The notes below the pieces were generated by a model. It was not told the origin of the DNA, did not search any database, and worked only from the letters and a program-made list of their open reading frames with translations. Both the position numbers and the translations under genes were made by a program. This document shows, piece by piece, positions 7,589 through 15,015 of a DNA stretch of 33,843 nt; within the stretch, counting starts at the first letter, position 1, and each line of letters starts with the position of its first letter. Source of the stretch: Bacillota bacterium (GTDB lineage Bacteria > Bacillota > Clostridia > Christensenellales > Aristaeellaceae); assembly GCA_029548395.1 (NCBI GenBank), contig JAKPNM010000052.1:1-33843 (forward strand), given 5' to 3'.

Positions 7589-8965
7589 TTAACCGGACTT
7601 GCCCTGGCGGAAGCGCCTGGCGGTCATAAACCATACCAGGGCAGCCAGGTAGAGCAGGCACAGTCCGATGGTGACAAAGAGCATGGCGGTGGAGTTGGGG
7701 GCCAAACCGATCAGGATCAGCATGGGTGCGCCAAACAGGATGCCTGTACCGCTGCCAACCACCAGCTGGTCGGCCGCCGGGGTTTTAAACTCCGGATCGA
7801 TCTGGCGCAGCGGCAGGATGCCCGAGCTGATGGTGCCTGTCAGCATCCCGAACATCGCTATAAAGCTTTCGTCCGCATAGTCCGGAGACAGCTTGGGCAC
7901 AATCCATTTCAGGTAGAAGTAGGTCACCACGCCGCCAATGACCGCCATCAGCAGGAAGGGCGCCCACAGGCCCTGCAGGTCCGCAATGTCGATGGAAGCG
8001 ATGCCGGCCACGATCATCAGGTCAAAGGCCAGGCCGCTGACGCGGTTGAGCAGGTAGTTGTTCTGATACTGCCTTGTCATGATACCGGCATCGCGCAGCT
8101 TGCCCATCAACCCGCGCGCGCCCATGGCCACCAGGGAACCGGTGATAAAGTTGAAGCCCCAAAACAGAGGCGTCAGCGTTTTTCCCGCGCCCGGTGCAAC
8201 CGCTGTGATTCCCTGAGTGATCAGGTGTGTAACCAGGTAGGTGATATAGTAGGTGATCAGAATCAGCGCGATTTGCAGAGAGAGCCTGTCCACAGATTCG
8301 GACAGCGGCACCTCGCCGGCCTCCTGGAAGGTTTCTGTCATGACTGAGCCGGAGACAGGCTTGATGTCCTCCCGGTTCAAGCCGCGCTTCCTGAGCACGC
8401 GGCCTGTGTACCAGATGCCCACCAGGCAGGCGACCAGATAGCCTGTGGCGGCCAGCGACAGCCCGAAGGACCGCCCGCCCGCAAAGCCAAGCGCCTCATA
8501 GGTGGAACCCACATTGTTGGCTTGTCCGGGGCCCTGGCCATAGGCCATGGGCAGCAGAATACCCGAGGCTGGAAAGAGGGTGGGCATCAGCGTAAAATAC
8601 AGTGTCACCGAAATAAGCAGCCCGACTACTGCCTGCACCAGGTAGGTGGACACGATCAGGGCGCCGGACTGGAAAGCAAAGACGCCCTTGATTTCCGTTT
8701 TGGTGGTGCGCAGCGACAACGCGATAAAACCAATCGCGATGCCATGGTAGGTGACCATCTCCAGCAGGTCCGGCGGGAACTTGAGAAGGCCTGTCGCGCG
8801 CAGCGCAAGCAGAATAAATCCTGCCAGGGCAGCGACGGGCATCAGGCTTTTGCGGACAAATGCCACTTTGCGCGTGAGGATATTGGCTATCAACAGCAGC
8901 GCGGCGATGACGCCTCCCCAGACGAAGATATCCCACAGGCCGTGATTAGCGCTTGAAAAATCCAT
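7589..8965 (-). CDS. GltS-type sodium/glutamate symporter family protein
   Basis: Polytopic membrane protein of the sodium:glutamate symporter (GltS/ESS) family, expected to import an anionic amino acid or related acid with Na+. The 458 residues hold about eleven hydrophobic helices and the pseudo-symmetric glycine-rich loops of the family: MAYGQGPGQANNVGSTYEAL in the first half and FGMLTGTISSGILPLRQ plus VVGSGTGILFGAPML in the second. Start ATG 8965 is preceded by GAGGG and lies one base beyond the stop of the acyltransferase gene, so translation is coupled. It is somewhat longer than classical GltS (about 400), with a charged central loop. Glutamate itself is inferred from the family, not shown. 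Confidence 0.82.
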   Translation of the reverse strand: MDFSSANHGLWDIFVWGGVIAALLLIANILTRKVAFVRKSLMPVAALAGFILLALRATGLLKFPPDLLEMVTYHGIAIGFIALSLRTTKTEIKGVFAFQSGALIVSTYLVQAVVGLLISVTLYFTLMPTLFPASGILLPMAYGQGPGQANNVGSTYEALGFAGGRSFGLSLAATGYLVACLVGIWYTGRVLRKRGLNREDIKPVSGSVMTETFQEAGEVPLSESVDRLSLQIALILITYYITYLVTHLITQGITAVAPGAGKTLTPLFWGFNFITGSLVAMGARGLMGKLRDAGIMTRQYQNNYLLNRVSGLAFDLMIVAGIASIDIADLQGLWAPFLLMAVIGGVVTYFYLKWIVPKLSPDYADESFIAMFGMLTGTISSGILPLRQIDPEFKTPAADQLVVGSGTGILFGAPMLILIGLAPNSTAMLFVTIGLCLLYLAALVWFMTARRFRQGKSG

Positions 8966-8966
8966 A

Positions 8967-10133
8967 TCATTCCCTCGATTCCCTGATGATTTCCCACAGG
9001 TCCCTGTACTTAAGGGCATTAAAGCCCGTACATTTAGCGGTTTGGAAATGTCGCCCGTCTGACAGGGTGAACTGGATGATGTTTTTACGATATATCTCAA
9101 AACCGGTAATGTCAACAAGGCCGGTGCGCCATTCGCCTACAGCGAAGGCCTCCGCCCCCATCGTCATCGGCCCCGCAGCCTGCTCGCGCAGCCTGCCCCC
9201 CTCATCCAGCAGCAGCTGTTGCCGCTCATCCCGGATGACAGGCTGCCCTGCGGCAGCGTGCAATGCCCGCGCAAGTTGTTCACGTTGCCATGTCGTCCAC
9301 GACAGGATGGTTCTGTGCGGAAAGTCTCCCGCAAGGATGCCATCCTCGCGGTAATTCGCTGGTGCCCTGCAGTAGGTGCAGCGCAGCCGGTCTCCCTCGC
9401 CCCTGAGCGTGTTTTGGGACTGGCAGCAAGGGCACAGGTACAAGGCGTGTTCCAGACCCTGCGCCCTGTTCCGGCCCCGGTAAGGGACAGGGGTGAGGGC
9501 CTGGCGCTCATAGGCGTCCTCCCACAGGTCCTGTGTCAGAAGCTGGTTGATCTCATGAGCGCTCATGCTTTCCAGCGTTTCCCGGGAATAGGTGTTGATT
9601 ACCCGGCAGACTGTGCGCCCGGTACGGATGCCCTTTCCCCAACGCGGCAGGGCAAAATAAGCGCCCTCTATCCTGCAGGTCACCAGCCCCGCGCGCATGC
9701 TGCGCAGCAGGCTGCCGGTCGCCGGGTTGATCGGGCCGGTCTGTCCGCTGAAGGTGGTGTTGCCTTCGGCGAACAAACAAACATTGCGCCCGGATTGCAG
9801 CCTGCGCAGGATGCCCAGCGTAGTGCGTGCGTCTGTTGTGCTCTTTTGCTTGGTAATGACTCCGGCCAGGCGCAGCAGCACAAAGGCCAGCAGGCGGTTT
9901 TGCATGAGACCGTGGCCCACCACAAAGCTGAGCGGTGTCTTAAAAACCTTGGCTACAAGGATAAAATCCAGCTCCGTTACATGGTTGGCGATCACCATAT
10001 AAGGCCCTGGGAAATCCGGCTCCGGGTCGGCAGTCAGCGCAAAGCGCCGGCTGAAAAAGAACAGGGCGACAGAACGCGCCAGACGGTAAAACAGATTCTG
10101 CAATGTTTTGTTGCTTTTTACACGTTGTGTCAT
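8967..10133 (-). CDS. PlsC-like acyltransferase with C-terminal zinc-ribbon region
   Basis: The N-terminal 200 residues match the 1-acyl-glycerol-3-phosphate acyltransferase fold: motif I NHVTELD (H51, D56), motif III FAEGNTTFSGQ (near 121-131), and a hydrophobic patch at about 20-28. Such enzymes transfer fatty acyl groups to glycerophospholipids or related lipids at the membrane. The C-terminal half is unusual: a cysteine cluster CPCC (234-237) and CTYC (252-255) resembles a zinc ribbon, followed by about 130 residues ending in a small beta-rich domain (DITGFEIYRKN). At 388 residues it is much longer than plain PlsC (about 240). It lies between an FAD dehydrogenase and a symporter in one operon. 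The lipid substrate is unknown. Confidence 0.8.
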   Translation of the reverse strand: MTQRVKSNKTLQNLFYRLARSVALFFFSRRFALTADPEPDFPGPYMVIANHVTELDFILVAKVFKTPLSFVVGHGLMQNRLLAFVLLRLAGVITKQKSTTDARTTLGILRRLQSGRNVCLFAEGNTTFSGQTGPINPATGSLLRSMRAGLVTCRIEGAYFALPRWGKGIRTGRTVCRVINTYSRETLESMSAHEINQLLTQDLWEDAYERQALTPVPYRGRNRAQGLEHALYLCPCCQSQNTLRGEGDRLRCTYCRAPANYREDGILAGDFPHRTILSWTTWQREQLARALHAAAGQPVIRDERQQLLLDEGGRLREQAAGPMTMGAEAFAVGEWRTGLVDITGFEIYRKNIIQFTLSDGRHFQTAKCTGFNALKYRDLWEIIRESRE

Positions 10134-10159
10134 TTTTCCGTTCCGCCCTCAGCCATGGA

Positions 10160-11800
10160 TCAAGCTGTTGAAATTGTGCGCCGGGACAGGCTGCCCAACT
10201 CGCCGGCTTGCGCCAGGCGGTGTAAGCTCATGGCTGCGCGCAGGCCATCCACCGCCGCGGACATGATGCCGCCCGCGCGCCCGGCACCCTCGCCTGCCGG
10301 GAACAGGCCGGACAGATTGGATTGCCCGTCCTGATCCCGCTCGGTTTGTACAGGGCAGGAGGAGCGCGTTTCCACACCGGTGAGCACGGCTTCTTCCATG
10401 GCAAAGCCATGGAGTTGTCGGTCAAAGGCTAAAAGAGCCTCCCGGATGCCTGTGTGCGCGTACTCCGGCAAGGCTTCGCGCAAATCGGCCGGGCTGACCC
10501 CTGGTCTGTAGCTGGGGATGACCGCACCAAAGCCGGTGGAGGGGCGCCCGGACAGGAAATCACCCACTGTCTGGGCGGGCGCTTTCATTTGTCCGCCGCC
10601 CAACTGGAAGGCCAGCCGCTCATAGTGGCGCTGGTATGCGAAGCCGCTGAGGGGATGGTCGTGTTGAAGGAAATCCGATAGCCGCACCTCCACCAGGATG
10701 GCAGCGTTGGCATTGGGCCCGTCCCGGCGAGAGTTGCTCATGCCGTTGGTACAGACCATCCCCTGCTCGCTGGCGCAAGGCAGCACCCTGCCGCCCGGGC
10801 ACATGCAAAAGGTATATGCCCCGCGCCCGGAGGACAGCCGGCGTGACAGATGATACTCGGCGCTGTGCAAGAGGCTGTGATCGACCAGGCTGCCATACTG
10901 CGCCAGGTTGATGAGCGACTGGGGATGCTCCACACGCAGGCCGATGGAGAAAGGCTTGGGGGTCATGCGCAGTCCCTGGTCATGCAGGGTTTGCATGGTA
11001 TCCCGCGCGGAATGTCCGATGGCCAATACCGCGGCATCACAGCTCAATTCATGCAGCTGACCGTCTGCGGCATACCGTATGCCGCGCAGCGCGTTGCCAT
11101 CCAGGTGCAAGTTTTCAAGCCGCGCGCCAAACAGCACCCTGCCGCCCAGCGCTTCAATCGCTCGCCGCATGGCGGAAACTACCTTGGGCAGACGATCCGT
11201 GCCGATGTGGGGTCTTGCTGTATAGAGGATTTCTTTTTGCGAGCCGTATTCCACCAGGGTGCGCAACACCTCCTGCACCAGGGGATCCTTGATGCCGGTG
11301 GTCAGTTTGCCATCGGAAAACGCGCCTGCGCCGCCTTCTCCGAACTGGAAATTGCTTTGAGTATCCAACAGGCCGCTTCGCATCAGGCGGTTGACTGAGA
11401 AGGCCCGCTGCTCCACCGGCAGGCCTCGCTCCAGCACGGTCACCCTGTGACCGGCGCGCACCAGGTACATTGCGGCAAACAACCCGCAGGGCCCCAGACC
11501 GATGACTGCAATGTCAAGGGCTTTTTTGGCACGGGGAATCTCAAGCCGCTGGCGTTTTGGCGCTTTGCTTACCCCTTGCCCGGCGTATCGATTTACAATG
11601 GCTTGCTCGTTTGAAGACAGCTGGAGGTCCAAGGTGTAGATCAGCCGGACCCGTTTCTTGTCCCTGGCGTCGATGCTCTTTTTTACAATATTTGAAGACA
11701 GCACCTGTTCAGGTGTCAGGCGCAGACGTTTGAGCGCCAGTCGCAGCGCATCCTGATCGTCCTGCCCGGGCAGTACAGCCAGATTGCTCACACGGATCAC
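10160..11800 (-). CDS. FAD-dependent dehydrogenase (COG2509-like)
   Basis: Flavoprotein resembling the widespread uncharacterised FAD-dependent dehydrogenases of Bacillota. The first 90 residues form a small N-terminal domain (KRLRLTPEQVLSSNIVKKS). The Rossmann motif AVIGLGPCGLFAAMYLVRAG (near 103-122) and VLERG bind the ADP part of FAD. FQFGEGGAGAFSDGKL near 180-195 and a C-terminal GEGAGRAGGIMSAAVDGL complete the flavin site. A GTG at 11800 after GGTGAGG is preferred over an ATG at 11878, since the residues before it (CCKGGEG) encode the ribosome site and match no domain. The product is 547 residues. Substrate and electron acceptor are unknown. A weak -10-like TATGAT lies upstream, but no good -35 was found. 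Confidence 0.82.
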   Translation of the reverse strand: MIRVSNLAVLPGQDDQDALRLALKRLRLTPEQVLSSNIVKKSIDARDKKRVRLIYTLDLQLSSNEQAIVNRYAGQGVSKAPKRQRLEIPRAKKALDIAVIGLGPCGLFAAMYLVRAGHRVTVLERGLPVEQRAFSVNRLMRSGLLDTQSNFQFGEGGAGAFSDGKLTTGIKDPLVQEVLRTLVEYGSQKEILYTARPHIGTDRLPKVVSAMRRAIEALGGRVLFGARLENLHLDGNALRGIRYAADGQLHELSCDAAVLAIGHSARDTMQTLHDQGLRMTPKPFSIGLRVEHPQSLINLAQYGSLVDHSLLHSAEYHLSRRLSSGRGAYTFCMCPGGRVLPCASEQGMVCTNGMSNSRRDGPNANAAILVEVRLSDFLQHDHPLSGFAYQRHYERLAFQLGGGQMKAPAQTVGDFLSGRPSTGFGAVIPSYRPGVSPADLREALPEYAHTGIREALLAFDRQLHGFAMEEAVLTGVETRSSCPVQTERDQDGQSNLSGLFPAGEGAGRAGGIMSAAVDGLRAAMSLHRLAQAGELGSLSRRTISTA

Positions 11801-11891
11801 GCCCTCACCGCCCTTGCAACATGTTCGCGCCCGGCGCGTGCGCGCCGCTGCTGAACATATCATAACCGATTTGAGCAAGTCTTAGCCAGTG

Positions 11892-11949
11892 GTTTACACA
11901 AAAGGGCTGTTTAGTTGCCCAGTTCCACACTGATTTGTGTAAACAGCCC
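11892..11949 (-). repeat. Two overlapping inverted repeats at the end of the ABC ATPase gene
   Basis: GTTTACACAAA (11892-11902) is perfectly complementary to TTTGTGTAAAC (11934-11944). GGGCTGTTT (11904-11912) is complementary to AAACAGCCC (11941-11949). Because the arms overlap, the RNA can form only one. The second, a 9-bp stem followed by TTTTGTGT on the minus strand, looks like a terminator; the first would block it. Confidence 0.6.
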
Positions 11950-12684
11950 AAGCACGTCCTCCAGCCTGGTAGCGGCCTTGTCCTCATCCGCAACGTCCAG
12001 CACGATGCCGCCCTGGTGGAGCATCAGCAGCCTGTTACCATATTCAATGGCATAGCGCAGGTTATGCGTGACCATCAGCGCTGTCAGGCTGTGCTCGCGC
12101 ACCACACGCTGAGTCAATTCCATAATGATGTCACTGGTCTTCGGGTCAAGCGCTGCGGTGTGCTCATCCAATATAAGAAAATCCAGGGGCGTCATCACGC
12201 TCATGACCATGGCCAGCGCCTGGCGCTGACCGCCGGAAAGCGTGCCCGCGCGGGCGTTCATCATATTTTCCAGCCCCAACCCCAGGGGACGCAGCAAGTC
12301 CCGGTAGCGCCCAATCTGTTTTTTGTCGACGCCCGGCATCAGGTTCATCCGCTTGGGCTTGTTGTCTGCCAGCGCCATGTTCTCCAGGATGCTCATGCCT
12401 GAACAGGTGCCCAGAGCCGGGTTTTGGTGGATGCGCCCGATTCGTTTGAGACGCCTGTGCTCGCTCATTTTTGTAATATCCTGGCCGTCCATGAGTATTT
12501 GTCCGGCGTCAGGCAGGATGCTGCCGCACAGCAGGTTCATCAGGCTGGACTTGCCTGAACCGTTGGAGCCCACGATGGACACAAACTGACCCTGCGGCAC
12601 CATGAGGTTGAAATCCTCAAACAGGCACAGCGCCCGTACCGTGCCGGGGTTGTAGATCTTGCGGATATTTCTCATCTCAAGCAT
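11911..12684 (-). CDS. ABC transporter ATPase, TrpXYZ-type system
   Basis: ATPase of an uncharacterised-type (COG1101) importer. Walker A GSNGSGKSS is at residues 39-47, the Q-loop region GRIHQNPALGTCSGMSILEN near 95-114, signature LSGGQRQALAM near 150, Walker B DFLILDEHTAALDPK near 170-184, and the H-loop MVTHNL near 205. It follows a permease with 8 bases of overlap and a binding protein under a T-box. That set matches the TrpXYZ group known to import tryptophan or tyrosine. Substrate assignment is by context. The 3' end carries overlapping inverted repeats that may regulate downstream transcription. Confidence 0.88.
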   Translation of the reverse strand: MLEMRNIRKIYNPGTVRALCLFEDFNLMVPQGQFVSIVGSNGSGKSSLMNLLCGSILPDAGQILMDGQDITKMSEHRRLKRIGRIHQNPALGTCSGMSILENMALADNKPKRMNLMPGVDKKQIGRYRDLLRPLGLGLENMMNARAGTLSGGQRQALAMVMSVMTPLDFLILDEHTAALDPKTSDIIMELTQRVVREHSLTALMVTHNLRYAIEYGNRLLMLHQGGIVLDVADEDKAATRLEDVLGLFTQISVELGN

Positions 12685-13582
12685 CGTGCGTCACTCTCCG
12701 CGGCTTGAAAATCCAAGCTGATAAAATACCTAAAAACAACAGCGCCGTCACCAGCTTCATGTCCCCGGGACGCAGCCCCAGGCTGATGGCCAGGCTGTAG
12801 CAGGCCTTATAGACCAGGGTGCCGATGATGGTTTTGGTGGTCGGACGCAGCCATTCAAAGCGCTTCAGCGAGTTGACGCCGATAATGACCGAAGCCAGCG
12901 CCAGCACCATGGCGCCTGTACCCATGGATATTTCAAACAGACGCTGCTGCTGGGTGAGCACGCCGCCGCACAGCGCCACCAGGCCATTGGCGATGATCAG
13001 GCCCGCGATCTTCATGTTGCCCTTGTTGCGCGCCAGGGCGGTCACCACCTGCTCATTGTCGCCGGTTGCGCGCAACAGCAGTCCGAAGCGGGTCTGAAGC
13101 ATCAGGTCAATGATGATCTTCACCATGACGACCAGGATAAGAGAGATAATCAGGATCTGGGTGTCTTGTGGCAACAATCTCACCAGCGCGTTGTTACGAA
13201 ACAGGGTCACGCTGGTGCGTGGGATGGACAGCAAGGAGCTGCCCCCGGCGATGCGCAGGTTAATGGAGTACAGGGCGGTCATCATGATAATGCCGGAAAA
13301 CAGCGCGCGGATCTTAAGCTTCACATGAATGAGCCCGGTGCACAGCCCGGCCGCCATGCCGCTGGCAGTGGCTGCCAGCAGCGCGAGCGCGGGGGAGACT
13401 CCTTGCAGAATCAGCGCGGTGCTGACAGCTCCTCCCAACGGGAAGGAGCCGTCCACCGTCAGGTCGGGGAAATCAAGAATCAGGTAGGTAATCATCACGC
13501 CCAACGCCAGCAGGGCGTAGATCAGGCCCTGTTCAAGGGTGGAAGGCAAGGCAAGATAGAAAGCGTACAGGCTGGAGGCCAT
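12677..13582 (-). CDS. ABC transporter permease, TrpXYZ-type system
   Basis: Membrane subunit (COG4120 type) of 301 residues with eight or so hydrophobic helices. The opening ALPSTLEQGLIYALLALGVM and LDFPDLTVDGSFPLGGAV are characteristic of this permease group, related to the branched-chain permeases. The coupling loop is around ATGDNEQVVTALARNKGNMK (near 172-191). The start has AAAGGAT at 6-10 bases upstream. It lies 35 bases after the binding-protein stop and overlaps the ATPase start. Confidence 0.88.
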   Translation of the reverse strand: MASSLYAFYLALPSTLEQGLIYALLALGVMITYLILDFPDLTVDGSFPLGGAVSTALILQGVSPALALLAATASGMAAGLCTGLIHVKLKIRALFSGIIMMTALYSINLRIAGGSSLLSIPRTSVTLFRNNALVRLLPQDTQILIISLILVVMVKIIIDLMLQTRFGLLLRATGDNEQVVTALARNKGNMKIAGLIIANGLVALCGGVLTQQQRLFEISMGTGAMVLALASVIIGVNSLKRFEWLRPTTKTIIGTLVYKACYSLAISLGLRPGDMKLVTALLFLGILSAWIFKPRRVTHDA

Positions 13583-13617
13583 GTGATATCCTTTCAGTCA
13601 ACTGGCAGTCAGTAATT

Positions 13618-14595
13618 TTATAAAGCGTCGGACACCTCGGATAGAAGCGGGAGAAGCTCCTCCGGAACGTTCAGGCCCATCCGAGTCAGAACCTCTTGAT
13701 TATAAAACAGGTCAAATTCACTGAGGACCTCAAAGGGGATGCTGTCGGCGCTCTCGCCCTGCAGTACGCGTACGGCGATCAGGCCGGTTTTGCGGCCCAG
13801 TTCCAGGTAATCAATGCCGACTGCGGCCACGCAGCCGTTTTTGACCTGCTCTACCTCGCTGCCATACACAGGCAGACCGGCGGCATCGGTCTGGTCAAGC
13901 ACCAGGTCCAGGTGCTGCACCACGGTGTTGTCAGTCAGCATGGAGATGCAATCGACCTGGCTGATCAGCTTGGGAAGCGCCAATGGAATGTCCGCAGCGG
14001 TGGTAATGGTGTTCTCCACGATCTCAAATCCGTAATCCGCGGCTGCCTCCCGGTACAGCGAGGCTTGAACCTGTGAGTTGATTTCTCCTATGGTATACAG
14101 CAGCCCGATGGTTTTGGCCTGTGGCTGCAGTGCGCGGATCAACGTTAGCTGATCACGCACGGGCAACTGGTCGCTGGTGCCTGTGGCGTTGCCGTCAAAG
14201 GGGCGGTCCGCATATGCCAACTCAGATGCTACAGGCGCAGATACAGCGGTGTAAATCACCGGGATCCTGCCATCCGCCGTGGTGACTGCGATCACTGCCA
14301 TCGGGGTGGCGATGGCGCACACCAGATCCATCCCGCTGCTGACATAGGCGTTGGCGATGATGGCTGCCAGCCCTATGTCGCTCTGGGCGTTCTGGTAGTC
14401 TGCCTCGAGGTTCTGCCCCTGAATATAGCCGCCCATGGCGAGGCCTTCCAGAAAGCCCTCACGGCAGTTATCCAGGGAAGGATGGTTGGCATACTGCGCG
14501 ATGCCTATGCGCACCGTATCTGCCGAAACGGCGCCACACGGCGTCATCAGGGCAAACAGGCAGATTGCCAACAGCAGGGAAGTCAATTTCTTCAT
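13618..14595 (-). CDS. ABC transporter substrate-binding protein, TrpXYZ-type system
   Basis: Extracytoplasmic binding protein (COG2984 type, periplasmic-binding type I fold) of 325 residues. The ATG at 14595 follows AAAGGAGA by 8 bases and encodes a signal peptide (MKKLTSLLLAICLFALM). The cysteine at TPCGAVSAD does not sit in a good lipobox, so cleavage after VSA is more likely. Typical family segments are VRIGIAQYANHPSLDNCREG, the conserved QNAQSD, and TSDQLPVRDQLTLIRAL. It is first behind a Trp-type T-box. Tryptophan is the most probable ligand, from the leader codon and the known regulation of this family. Longer readings to 14850 would run through the T-box and are not coding. Confidence 0.88.
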   Translation of the reverse strand: MKKLTSLLLAICLFALMTPCGAVSADTVRIGIAQYANHPSLDNCREGFLEGLAMGGYIQGQNLEADYQNAQSDIGLAAIIANAYVSSGMDLVCAIATPMAVIAVTTADGRIPVIYTAVSAPVASELAYADRPFDGNATGTSDQLPVRDQLTLIRALQPQAKTIGLLYTIGEINSQVQASLYREAAADYGFEIVENTITTAADIPLALPKLISQVDCISMLTDNTVVQHLDLVLDQTDAAGLPVYGSEVEQVKNGCVAAVGIDYLELGRKTGLIAVRVLQGESADSIPFEVLSEFDLFYNQEVLTRMGLNVPEELLPLLSEVSDAL

Positions 14596-14674
14596 GGGGG
14601 TTTCTCCTTTCTTTTGCGGGGGGGATTCAGGTGCTGTCGGCGGCCTGATTGTTTTTGATGAGCGCCCTGTACCC

Positions 14675-14710
14675 GTAAACGAAACCGCCTCAAGAAAATT
14701 CTTGAGGCGG
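14675..14710 (-). terminator. T-box terminator hairpin
   Basis: A 10-bp stem CCGCCTCAAG / CTTGAGGCGG with a six-base loop is followed by TTTCGTTT on the minus strand. Its 5' strand is shared with the antiterminator, which makes the two structures exclusive. Confidence 0.9.
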
Positions 14711-14932
14711 TGTGATCCGCGGTACCACTCAACTTGGCCAAAGGCCCACTCTGTTCGTATGCCGACACATACGACGCTGGGATAACGGGTGCGTTTCCCG
14801 TCCTCACCTACTGGGTTTCCCGTTCGGCTGGCCCTCAGCAGTCCATTCACCGGGCGCCTGCACCGCGTTACACCATCCCGCGGCTCTCTGTGGCGGAGCG
14901 ATCCCGTCTACTCGTCTGCTTCACAGGTTTAC
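14675..14932 (-). promoter_or_regulatory. T-box riboswitch leader, tryptophan-type specifier
   Basis: Reading the minus strand: stem I base AGCAG (5') pairs with CTGCT (3'). The 5' AGTA and 3' GAA form the specifier-loop E motif, and the next codon TGG (14845-14843) is the specifier, giving tRNA-Trp. AGAGAG occurs in stem I. The antiterminator is clear: TTGAG (14732-14728), the TGGT acceptor-binding bulge (14727-14724), a GCGG/CCGC stem and CTCAA (14706-14702). The alternative is a terminator. Uncharged tRNA would allow transcription of the downstream ABC transporter. The bulge TGGT pairs perfectly with ACCA but only by wobble with GCCA. Confidence 0.9.
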
Positions 14933-14937
14933 ATGGA

Positions 14938-14966
14938 AGTTTAATGCCGGAAGCACATTTTGTCAA
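14938..14966 (-). promoter_or_regulatory. Promoter of the T-box/TrpXYZ operon
   Basis: TTGACA (14961-14966) and TAAACT (14938-14943) are separated by 17 bases on the minus strand. RNA would start near 14931, immediately before T-box stem I. The -35 box lies in one arm of an inverted repeat shared with the divergent capA promoter. Confidence 0.75.
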
Positions 14967-14985
14967 GACGTGAAATGTCTTGACA
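14961..14985. repeat. Inverted repeat holding both divergent -35 boxes
   Basis: TGTCAAGAC (14961-14969) and GTCTTGACA (14977-14985) are perfect 9-bp inverted arms around a 7-base centre. Each arm contains the TTGACA of one of the two divergent promoters. It could be an operator or could result only from two facing consensus boxes with matching flanks. Confidence 0.7.
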
Positions 14986-15009
14986 GGTTCAGGAACAAAT
15001 TGATAGAAT
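14980..15009 (+). promoter_or_regulatory. Promoter of the capA-like gene
   Basis: TTGACA (14980-14985), an 18-base spacer and TAGAAT (15004-15009). Initiation is expected about 7 bases after the -10 box, at the ATG of the gene at 15016, suggesting a leaderless message. Confidence 0.7.
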
Positions 15010-15015
15010 ACGCTT

